Shown here: positions 47,901 to 59,900 of the stretch, piece after piece | How positions within the stretch are numbered: position 1 is the stretch's first letter | Layout of the letters: every line of letters begins with the position of its first letter | Origin: Patiria pectinifera | Lineage: Eukaryota; Echinodermata; Asteroidea; Valvatida; Asterinidae | Reading direction: 5' to 3' | NCBI GenBank assembly: GCA_029964075.1 | Contig: CM057146.1 | Location: 11,923,501-11,987,500 of the forward strand | DNA length: 64,000 bases | Program-made: the position numbers and the translations under genes | Notes under the pieces: generated by a model | Databases searched by the model: none | What the model saw: the letters and a program-made list of their open reading frames with translations, nothing else | What the model was told of the DNA's origin: nothing

Positions 47901-50900
47901 TTGCTTTTGCTGTAATTTTCAGAAATGGATGGAATTGGGGGGTTGGAAATATATAGCAAATATAGTTACACTGACTTTTTTGAGGTTTTGGGTTCGAAAA
48001 TGCTATAAAACCAAGAAAAACAATCATTTTCCTGTAGTCTGGTTCCCTGACTCCATATAAGAAGAAACAGAGCAGTTTACATACATTGGGGAATTGTAAG
48101 GTCAGGGAACCAGTCTAGCTGGCTCGTACCCGTTCATAGGTTTGTAATCGATTGCAAACAAGTGCGATGGTCAATTTGGGCCAGTATTTTCTTAAAAAGC
48201 CAGTTTTTTCCAACATTGATCGGCCGATCAGCGTTGGAAATTGATACAAAAATACCACTTTTCTTGAAAATGACAGTATACCAGGTGCCGTGATTTTACA
48301 GGATGCTTTACACTGTCATTCACTAACTGTCCAGCAAGGTATTTCAAAATGATTTGGTAGTTTTATTTTTTGATGTTTGCAAATGTTGTATTTTCCCTTT
48401 AAGGGACAAGGATGAACAATTACAGAAATTTGCTGAACTGCGGAAGATGCAGTCGCAGCAAGCCGAGAAGGCCCTGGAGGAGTTCAAGCAGCAAGTAGAG
48501 CATAACTCCAGCAGGATGTTTGACGACATGAAGGCACAGATGCAGAAAGTAGAAGCCGACCTCCTCCAGTCCAAGGAACTCAGACAGACGCAGACTAGAG
48601 AATATGCAAGGCAGCAGGAACAAGAAAGGAAACGATTTGAGAAGCAGGTATGCAAATTTTTTTAGGCAGTGTGTCTAAAGTGGTTAGTTAAGGTAAGGCC
48701 AAAAAAAAAGTTGTCGGTCTGTGGTCAGACCAAAGTTCCGGAATTGATGCGGCGACGCGGTTTTTTCAGGGGGGGGGGGGTTGCTTTTTTTTTCAAGTTA
48801 GGATTGCACAGACAAGGTGGGTACTCTTTTGCTTTTTGTGTCGTCATATACATGTACATTGGTGTTCTCCATCATTTGCCTTGGTGCCTTCCAGTATTTG
48901 CCTTTGTGCAATTTCCCTTTTCCTTGGTGCTCCTTGGTACAAAAATTTAAGGTGGTGCGACAATAGAGGGCACTGTTGTAGCTACCGCAGACAATTTGAA
49001 GAAAAAAAAAAATTAAAATGATTAAAATCAACACGCGCTGACCAGAGACCGACTATTTTTTTTTATTATATTTTGTATGTTCCAATTATATCACCACTCA
49101 AAATCCAAAACCTAATCTATTGAAGTTTTAGCTCAGTGGATATAACACCTTTCGAGAAAAGATTGAAAAACCATGCGCAACATTTTCATCAAGAAACACG
49201 ATTTCGAGCATAGTGCCCTTTATTTCCAAAAATTCAGTCAGTTGAATGTTTTTTGAAAATCACCTACATTTCTTGAGTTCATCTAAATGACAGCAAGCCA
49301 GACAGTTTTATTCACAGGATATTTAGTACCAGTACAGTCTTTAATCCAAAGTCAGCTTTTGTGTGCGTTCCTGATCTTGTCCACCCTGGTGACTCCTAGA
49401 ATTGGTCAGAGGCAGGCTATCTCAAAAACATTTAGCCTGTTCTCGTTTCCTTTCTTTGTTGTCCAGGATTCTTTTCCATACGGTAGAATTGACACTAACA
49501 GCGCCATGAAATTGGCCCCAGTTCTTTTGGAATTTTATCAATGTCTTGTTTTTGAAAAAGAAATCAAAAGTGAAATAAAAAATTTGCCTTTGCAGCTTTC
49601 TGATCAGGAGACATCACACATTGAGAAGGTTACCCAGCTAGTCCAGCAACAGCAGATGGAGCGAGAATCGATGCAGCAGGAGCACGAACGCATCCTGGCA
49701 GTCACCACAGACAGGCTACAGGGCAGGGTAGATGAAGAACATAAGCAGAGTTTACAACGGCAAGAGAGGGATACAGCGGTAGGCATTAGAGAGGAATTTT
49801 CATGACGTTGTAATCACTACGTCTGAAAGGCATATAGGATCCTTTGCTGTTCATGTATTTTGTTCTTGTCCATTAATAACTCCAGTCAAGATTCAAAGAA
49901 GAATGTTCCAAACCTAACCTGTTGAAGTTTCAGCCCAGTGAATATTCAAGTGAAAGCCATGTACAACCTTTTGACCACGAAACATGATTTCGTCCGTAGC
50001 ACTCCGTATTCCAGAAATCAGTCAATTGACTGATCGTCGGAAATCACCCACATTTCTTGATTTTTTTTAAATGACAGCAAGCCAGACGGAGTAATGTCAC
50101 AGGGTGTTTAGTACCAGTATGACCTTTAATCCAAGTAAGCTTTTGGATTATAATTTGATAGTTTACTTTGGGGATAAATGCAAATGATCCTATGCCTTTA
50201 ATTGTGAGGTCAACTTGCGTGGCGTAGCAGAAAGTGTTAAGCAATAGAATACATTTGGTTGGCCTGTATGGGCTGACCCACATTTCTTGGGCCTGTCATA
50301 ACTGCCAAATCTCGCCTCCCCCCCCCCCCCAAAAAAACCCAAAAAATCAACCCCTTATCCGTATTATCCATTCAACCTTTGTAGGTGACCAAACTGACAG
50401 CTTTCGGAAAGAATTGCCATCTTCTTGACGTTTCATTTCAGTGAATAACCATGCTGAATCAATTGAATAGGATTTTGTGTACTCAAGACCAGTTTACTGG
50501 ACTCACCTTGTCTTGTTCTATGCAGCTTGACAAAATTCACTTCTTAGCATGTGTGTTTTCATCGGTTGCTATGTGTTACCATTCAGCACTCCATACTGAA
50601 GAACCATTCTGTTTTATAAGAAATGGGTCTGGGAACTAGACAAGGCAATGTACATTTTGTGTAAGAAGCTAGGGATGTCCATTTTCAAAATGATTTAGTG
50701 TTCAATTATTCAAAACTTGACTGAATTATTTTTGAATATTCAAAACTCAACAATCACGTTTAACATATAAATGCCAGCTGCAGCTGCCTTCCTCACTTGT
50801 TAAAAGTTGCATACAGAGCGCACCTGTTAAAACGTCCATGTGGCGATAGATATTATGGGCCACTGGAGTGTTTTGCAGGAAGTAGGCCTCCTGCATAACT

Positions 50901-53900
50901 GTCAAGGGACTTTATCCATTTTAAAGAATGGCACCAATTAATAGGCGTCGACAAAAAAGTTACCATCAAAAGTTGCATCTGACCATAACAAAATGCAACT
51001 TTACTGGTAAAATAACATCACTGTCGTGTGTGCACATGCTAGTGTTTTTTACTTCTCGAATATTCAAACCGGCGAAAAGCTGTTCAAATATTCGGTTGAT
51101 AATCGAATATTCAGTATGATCAAGACAGCTTTAAAGAAGCTCCCGGGTGTCTCGGCTGACGTAAATGCAAAATGGTTGTTTCAGTGAATTTGTCTTTTTT
51201 TATTTCAAGATGATAAGAGGGCTTGAACAGCAAGTTCGTGAGCTGAGGGAGGCCAATATGCAGAGTGAGTCCCTACGAAAGCAGCAGCTAGTGGAATTGG
51301 GGCTGCTCAGAGAAGAAGAGAAGCAGAGAGCGCAACGGGAAAGTGAGACAGCAGTAAGTGAACTTGAACTTGAACTAGCGCGCCTTTTCGCAACTTACAG
51401 TGCCTAGCTAAGGACAACCCCAGGAGATAAAGTTACAGATTATGTGGAGAAAACAGATCAGTTTTCAATCTACCCTTAAAGTTGTCAAGAGAACTGATGT
51501 TGCGGATGGTGTGCAATAAGGAATTCCAGCATCGGGGACCAGACACTGAGAAGGCCCTGTCCCCTGCCTTTTTGAATGTGCGTGGAACTCTTGGGTTGTT
51601 ACTTGAGCGGAGGCCACTATGGCTGTATGTTGGGCAGTCAACATAAGTGCATAAACTGCCAGTTCTGAGACAATTGAAGCTAGTCCAATTGAACAATATC
51701 ACAGTTGTATCCTGATCCAGTTGGCAACCACAAACTCTGAGTAGTTTGGTCTTGGAATATCTGGAGCATGAAAGTTCGTTTCCAGTCCCATTATTGAATC
51801 AAATCAATGGAAAAGTACCTTTTGGGCCTTGAGTTTAAGAGCTCACAGCAGGAGCTTGCAACACCGTCTCAGTGTCTTTATCATTCTACTAAGGACCTCA
51901 CATGACCTGTCACGTGACCATGCTATAGGTCACACGACAGGAGGCGGTCGTACACGTGGGCCAGCTCGTATCCTCCATCTCTGTGGGGTTGGTGCCTGCA
52001 GATTTCTAAAATACATCCGAGGTCTCTCTGAACTGCTGAGCTGTGTGTTCAGAGAGCATGGCGACATGGTAGCACACAAACCGTTTACCACCCTTCATTC
52101 CCAGTTGACCAGCCCGATGGCAAGACTCCAGACTTCAAGAAGTGCGGCCTAGTATACCGCACTCTGCAGGCCCATTGCAGAGAGCACACCAGTGGGTGTT
52201 CCCCCACCGACAGCAGTCGTGTGACCAAGCATTGTCATGTGACAGGTCACATGAGGGCCTCAGTAACACCAGTTGATAAAGACACCGAGACGGTGTCGCA
52301 AGTTTCTGCAACGAGTTGTTGATAAAGACACCGAGACGGTGTTGATAAAGACACCGAGACGGTGTCGCAAGTTTCTGCTACGAGTTGTTGATAAAGACAC
52401 CGAGACGGTGTTGATAAAGACACTGAGACCGGCGACACTGAGACGGTGTCGCCAAGTTTCTGCTACGAGCTCTTTCACTCAAGTCCCAAAGAGATTTCTT
52501 TGTGTTGATCTGTTGGTTATCATTCCATTATGCTGGCTTCTCACTTTAGCAAGTGTTTTGTGTTGGTGCATTGGGCAACTTTTGGACAGAATATAACAGA
52601 TATTACAGACTGCCAATTATGGACATCTTTAAACCGAATCTCCAGTGGCAAAGATAATCTGTATGTGCCATCTTCTCTGCCTCCACTTCAATTAAATAAA
52701 ATGTGCAACTTATTTTATGGAAGGTTTCCACACTGAAGTCGGAGATGGAACAGCAGCGATTAAGATTACAAAGAGACCACAGTGCTGAAATAGAACGAAT
52801 GTTGCAAGAAGTAAGTAGAAATCCTTGCCCCCTTTTTTTTAAGGGTAAAAAAAATGGTGTAATTTTGCAATACATGTACATGTATGTGTAATTTTGTCAC
52901 AAAATTGCATATATTTGTATGAAATTTTTATGATTACAACAATATAGAAGATTCGTGTTCGAAACTTTTACTAGTTTTTTTGGACTTTGTTATTCCATTT
53001 ATATTTTCATTCTCAGTCATCATAGTGAAAGAGGATGGTAGGCCTCACAGTAAAACATATTAGCTCAATGTGGGAGCATATTTATACTATATAAACTATG
53101 TAAACCTATATTTTTATTCTGGCATACATTTCAACATTTTAAAGAAAATTTTAAGAATTAATTTTGCCCGCAGTTAATACTTCCCATGGGTTGTATTTTG
53201 GGCCAAAATAGCCACATTGTCAATATAGGCCAACCTCTCAAAGATTTGTTCTACAAGCGTTTCAGAATTGGGCAGTTCGCAAGAAATTGGTAATTTTATC
53301 TAGTGCTTAGAACTTAGAACAGTTTATCAGCTAATCGCTGTATTTCTGCTACCTCGTGCTTAGTCTAGGGGCTAGATGTTGTTATGGTTCGATACGCATT
53401 AATACAGCACTGCGATAACCCGCCACCGTAAGAGGGCTTGATCACGACCAATCAATCTCATCTACGAACCGTCAGTAACAACGTCTAGGCCAATTCCTAA
53501 AATCTCCCCCGGAAAATGACGGAAATGCATGCGCGACTTAAAATGAAGCTCTTAAATCTCTTAAAATCAGGCAGAATATGTGGGTGAGGTATTATTAAAC
53601 AACGATTGACCACTTTAACATGTGGTACAGCAAAACTAGCCTCCCTCGGTGATCCACGGAGCATGGATCACCTCAGGAGGCAAGTCTTACTATATCACTG
53701 GAAGCAATCAATATTTGAAATTGCGAGTTTTCATGCAGAGTGTCAAATTCTTTCACTATCTTGGAATTCACCTTTATTACAAAATGTGACTGAGCACATA
53801 CTTTTTCCCAAACAAATACGGTCAACAGTCATAAAAATGACTGATGTCCTGCCGTGCATGTACATGTACCAATTCAAATTGCAAACGGTGCTTTGTGTTT

Positions 53901-56900
53901 TCGTCTAAAATTCATTTCAGACCAACTCAAGACTGAAAGACATAGAGAAAGATTACAATGAACGATTGACCAAGACTGCTGAGGTAAGCTAATGTAGAAC
54001 CCCTCTGTAGAACAACCCCTCCAGAGTGAAGTTTTTGTAGAAAGTAACACCCCCATAAAAAATTGGAATTGGCCAAAGACAACACAGAGTGCATGTGAGT
54101 GTGCCTAGTCACTTTCACATATTTTGGCAAAGTGACCAGACGTACTTACAACAGTGTTCTCTTTTGTCTTTGCCCAATAGGTATGTACAAATGTTTCTTT
54201 CTTTTTATACACATCTAGGTTCCTTTATTTCTGTTGTTCACATTTTCATTACTTGGAGTATACAATCAATGACTTGAGTTGATCAGTTGGTTGAAGGTAA
54301 ATTGTTCTTTGAATTTGTCAAGTTTACTCTTTTGCCAAGTTATCTAGCGATTGACAAGATTGAGATTGACAAGATTGAACTTTGTTTTATGATGCTTAGA
54401 TATTTTCATTATTGTTTGTATATTCACTTTTTTGTAACTTTGGATGAGATTTCAGATGATAGAGTTTTGATTAGTTTTTAGCAACTTAACTTTCAGTTAT
54501 TCACTTCAGTTATTCATGGAAAGTTTCACTAAGTTTCCTGGATTTGAGGAAAGTTTGGTGAATGTTTGTGGAGTTGATAATTTGTATTTCATTCATTCAA
54601 GAAACTGGACCATGTATGTTTTTTTAAACTGTGCTAGTAGATTATGACATTGAATGTAAGTTTCACCATGTAGCCAAGGAAACTTCCATTGCAAGCACTG
54701 AGTGTATATAGATAAGCTGAAGCATGGCCTTGCCACCTTGTGGAGGGCGAATACTAATTAGGCTAGCTAGAACAATGACTTGCTTGTGTGTGTAGTAATG
54801 GAAAGACCACCTGTCACACAGTAAGGGTAGCACTGGGGGAGCAGTAGTATGCCCCAGGCCATTGACTTGGCTGGAGTTGAGCCATACAGTGGAAAGTCTG
54901 TTGCTATAGCAACAAGGGTGCTGGCCAGCCTGAGTAGTGTGTTTATCTTTAAGACATGGCAGATAAGAGTTCTGGTAGTTGTGGCCATGAGATTATTAAG
55001 TTAAGTTTCCCCTATAGGTTAGATAGTACATGTAGTTGGCCATTAGTTTTAAAGTGATGTTTCTCCTGAAGTTTGATAGTTTGGGCCATATTGATTTATT
55101 TAAGCGTTGTTATTTAGGAAACTGACTAAACCTTTTTCTTGTACATTGTTTGTTTATTATGATGTTTGAATAAACACTTTCACATATTTTGGCAAAGTGA
55201 CCAGACGTACTTACAACAGTGTTCTCTTTTGTCTTTGCCCATTAGAAATAACGTTACCACATGACAGCTGGGTAACACTAAGATGGATCTAGGAAGTTTT
55301 GAGTGGTCGGGCACAACCCGACCACTCTTTGGATCTGTTACGATTAATCTTTCTTTCTTTCTTACTTTCTTTCTTTTTCCGGACAATACTTCTCCGCGGG
55401 TTTTCTCTTAAACGGTATATGGTATGAACTTGTAACTTTCAATATATATCAACCCTCATCCGAAGTGGTGCATGTTACTCTGACGTCATGATGACGTCAT
55501 CAGGTGTCAAATTACAAGTGATTTTAGGTTGAAAAGTGACCAATTACTTTCACTTATAACTCTTGAACTAAATAATCAATGATGTTTGTATTCTGTAATG
55601 AGATATTTTTGAATGGAATGTTTTGGGAATTAATGGCATACAAAGAAAATTGAACATCAGAAAATGGCTGTGCTTTGCTGGGTTTTGCTACTTAAAGTTG
55701 CTTGAAGTTCTAATGTTAACAATTTCCTGAAATAGATCTGCAACAAACTTGTCAACCTGTTTCGTTCAAGCGATGTGATTTTCTTTCTTTTCTGCACAGA
55801 ATAACAGGCAGTTAAACGATACAATAGAGACATTGCGACAGGAGTCCAGTAGGTGAGCTTATAGAATAACAAAGTTTTTGATTCTAGTCAAGTGCAGTTG
55901 GCCCTAATGTTGTGCAAACCTGACCCAAAATTGAAACCAAACCGACCTGAAACCGACTTCGTTTCAGATTGGGTAAGTCTTTCCATCATTTCAGTTGGGC
56001 TGGGCTGGTTTCGGTGATGCGTCTGCAATTTTTGGGTCGGGTCGGTTAAGCCATCTTGTGAGAAACCCAAAATAAACCGAAAAAAATTCTAAAACAGTTC
56101 GGAAAATCACGTGGTGCAATATTACTGCAGAGTCACTGTGCCCGGTACTGCATGCGTACTTCAGTGTCAACCCACCGTGCGATTGTGCATGTGGTTTGCG
56201 GTCTTTCGCACACAGTCTATAAGGCCAAAAAAAAAAGTCTCCGGTTTCTGGTATGGAGCTTGCCCAAAAAGTGGTGCGGCGACGCAGCTTTTTTTTTTTT
56301 TTTTAACTGTTTTTTTTTTGCTTCAAATGTCGGCTTATGACTGCAAATGGTGCCCAACTAAACTTAGTGCAAATATTATGGGAGACCAGAGAGGCCACAT
56401 AAAGCTTATTCTCGATCATAACCCCATCTAAAAACACGTTAAAATTGTGCAGCAGCAGGATTCCAGTCAAACCAGTGAGTTTGGCGGTTTTGAGACATCA
56501 TCTTTCATTGAAAAAAAAACTTTTTCATTTTGCCGACGCGCATGGCTATGGCGATGCGCGCGCATACCAGAAACCGGAGACTTTTTTTTTTTGGCCTAAC
56601 GTGTAGGCCCACCGGTAGGTCATGTTAGGAGTGTGCACCGCACCGTACGATACGATTCTTTACTGAGAGACAACGATTTCCACAAAAAATACACGCGACA
56701 CGGGTAAGCTCAGGCACAAGAAGCTGACACAGTGTTTGTGAAATACTGGTCGATTTGAGTGGGGGGTTTCGGGTCGGTTCGTTCAGGTTGGTTTTTCTTA
56801 AATTTTTGTCGGGTTGAGTCGGATTTGGGTGTTCAGATTGATTTCGGTTCAGATTTGGTTTATGTCTTAATGTTTTGGGTCGGTTTGGCCTGGTCAACCC

Positions 56901-59900
56901 GACCCGATGCACAACATTAGTGGGCTCCTGGTCTGGAGCATTGAACTCATGGTCTGCAGGTATAAATTCTGCTGGTTGTGGGATCGAGTCCAGCCTGGGT
57001 ATGTGGTGCTTGTACCCTTGGGCAAGGCACGTTGTCACTCATTGCTACTCGACACCCAGGAGTAAATGGGTACCTGTGAGGGCAGAGATGGTCATTGTGG
57101 CTGATTTTAGCTCTTTTGCGCCAAAGTAACAGCATCGAGCTGTGTACTCCACAGGGAGCTGAGATGGTATTTGGAATGTTTCATTGGCCCAATGATGTAG
57201 CAGCTTGAGCACCAATAATGGTGGATAAGATAAATGGTTGTAACTTTAACTATGTGAGAAATAAATTAAATCACTGCGATGTAGCCTTTGATAACATTGC
57301 AGGCTTTGATGTCCTGCCGGACATGAGACTGAGCGTTTCACGTTGCAGTTCTCATTGCGTAAAGCTAACGCGCCGGCAGGTTCCACACGCACGCGAAACG
57401 TGCGCAATGAGCAGTATCACTGATCTCTACTCAAGAATGGATATCGGTGTGTGACATGCATTTTTATTATCCTGACACATGGCCCTTGTAGACCAGTGAA
57501 ATTACAGTATCCATGCGTGCGATATAACAATATTATTTTCAGAAAGTAATGCTGTTATTACATGTAAAAGAAGTTGGATGTCTTTCCTGCACACACACAT
57601 GTACAGATTTGTTTGTTTGCCATTCTTACTCAGGAAAAACATGATTTGATAGTTGATGTTTGGGATTTAAACTGCAAAAAGTCCTTTATAAGGCCAAAAA
57701 AAAAATAAGTCGGTCTCTGGTCAGCGCGCGTGTCGATTTTAATCATGCATGGCGATCTTTTTTTTTCCAAAATGTTCCGCGGTAGCTCCAACAGCGCCCT
57801 CTATTTCCGCACCTCCTCAATTTTTTTTTACCAAAGAGCACCAAGGAATGGGAAATTGCACCAAGGCAAATGATCGAAAGCACCAAGGCAAATTATGGAG
57901 GACACCAATGTACATGAGGACACCAAAAAAGCAAAATAGACCCACCTTGTCTGTACAATCCAAGCTTGAAAAAAAAAAAAAAAAGCGAAAAAAAAAAAAA
58001 AGCCGCGTAGCCGCGTCAATTCCGGAACTTTGGTCTGACCAGAGACCGAATATTTTTTTTTTTTGGCCTAACAGTTATAAGTATTTGGACCAAGATAATT
58101 TTGACAACTCTGCAATAGATCTCGTGTGTCATCCGTTAAAGGCGTATAGGATCATTTGCTATTTTGTTTATGTTAATAAAAAACAGTTGAAATCTAAAAA
58201 AAAAAAATGTTTAAAACTTAACATGTTGCAATTTCAGCTCAGTGGATATTACACTGTTCAAAAAAATAGTGAAAAACCATGCACAACCTTTTGATCGCGA
58301 GACATAGTTTTGCCAATAGAACTCTTTATTTCTAACGATTCGTCAATTGACTGATCGTGGTAAATCACAAGGCTTTTTCTATTTCTTCTAATATCAGCAA
58401 GCCAGACAGAAGAATTTCACGGGTTGTTTAGTACCAGTACGATCTCCAATCCAAATGAGCCTTGTGATAATAGTTTGTGAGGTGACTTTTGGGATAAATG
58501 CAAATAATCGTATGTATGCCTTTAAGTTATTATAATGTGGTGAGTATAATAGTTTATTGCTATACTTCATGTGTTTTGACAGCTGTAGGAATGACTTAGA
58601 GAGACAGATGACGGATGCGATCGCCAAGCTAGAAGATGAGAAAGAACTCCTCAAGAAACAACATGCTGCTTACCTCAAGGTCAGACACAAATCAAATATT
58701 AACATATATCTGTTTTAAAGTTGAACAAAGAAAATTGACTGGAGCAGGGTTTGAACCTGTGACCTCCCATTGCCAGTCTGAAGCTCTTCTAACTGAGCTA
58801 TCCAGCCATATGTCAGCAGTTCCCCATTTTTCAATATCTTTTGTTGAAGTGTTTAGAAAACGTGTGAGTCAACTAATTGCTGATACAACTTTAAAAAGTG
58901 AACTGCAAAATTAAAATGTGCTTTCTAAACGTTTAATTAAACATAACCTGATTGTAACACTACACACGCTGGCCAAATGTGTGCTTGTTCTAAAACTGAC
59001 TTTTAGTTGAGTGAGTGAAGGTATTTTTTATATTGACTAGACTTTGCACGAAGATCTGGATAAGCAGAGGAGCCGAGCAAGACAGATGGAGAGAGACTTA
59101 CAACAGAAAGATTTCCATCATCAAGACCAGGTATATATAGAGCATGAGGTTTGAACCAGAGACTGCGGAGGCAGTTGCTTCCCCCCACCCAACTCAACCC
59201 CCTCCCCTCCCGGCAAGCCCAAACCTCCTCCAGCTAGATGTCCAACCTCCCAGCCCCAACCCCAGCAAAGCAAATATTGGAATTTGAACACTGTAGCAGC
59301 TCAGTCCCTAAAGAGCAGATATGCTGATCACTAGTAGTACAGCAGATAGGTGATGGGATTGTGCCTTTGATGATACAAGCATGGAATTTGGGCACACAGT
59401 CAGAGTATGTCATGAGAAAGATATTTGGCTATAGGGCCATCGCAGGTTTGTCCTTTGCCAAAAAAAAATTATAGGTAGAATAACAAGCAATGGCAGCCAT
59501 TTTGAATACTTTGAAAATTGGTTGTTATTCTACCTATATTCTTTCACAGGACAAATCTGTGTTGGCCCTATAGAGCCAAATATCTTTCTTAACACATAAT
59601 CTGACTGTGTGCCAAACGCCATGCATCATCAAAGTGAACAATCCCCCAAATATTTCCCCTATCTTCCCCATTATAGCATAAATATGTTCGTTTGATACAG
59701 GTTCTCAAATTTCAGCACATCTTCAACAATGAATTAATTTTCAGCTCATCTACGTCCCTGTGAGTTTCACCAACCTAATTTGATGCTGTATTTTGACTGG
59801 TGCAACTTTTTTGTTTTTTTCTCTGATTGTTCCTATTACCAGATGACCCATTTGAAGCAAGATAACGAGAATAGAATGCGAGGATTTATGCCTCTGAGTG

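Noticed and set aside
49287-49595. Longer N-terminal part of the frame containing exon 16 as coding
   Set aside because: The upstream portion is a decayed family B MITE, and the strong TTTGCCTTTGCAG acceptor at 49,595 gives the exact human-like exon length.
52247-52478. CRISPR-like array from regularly repeated TTGATAAAGACACCGAGACG units
   Set aside because: The units are directly tandem with no unique spacers, in an animal intron. It is a minisatellite.
57749-58294. 181-codon open frame on the plus strand
   Set aside because: It crosses a GGCC-A(n) MITE and the family B element, is full of poly-Lys/Phe from A/T runs, and lacks splice sites or homology.
38398-58810. Possible functional tRNA genes at 38.4, 42.5, 44.8 and 58.7 kb
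   Set aside because: A and B boxes are present, but the acceptor and anticodon stems do not close properly and the sequences recur with SINE bodies. They are tRNA-derived repeats.
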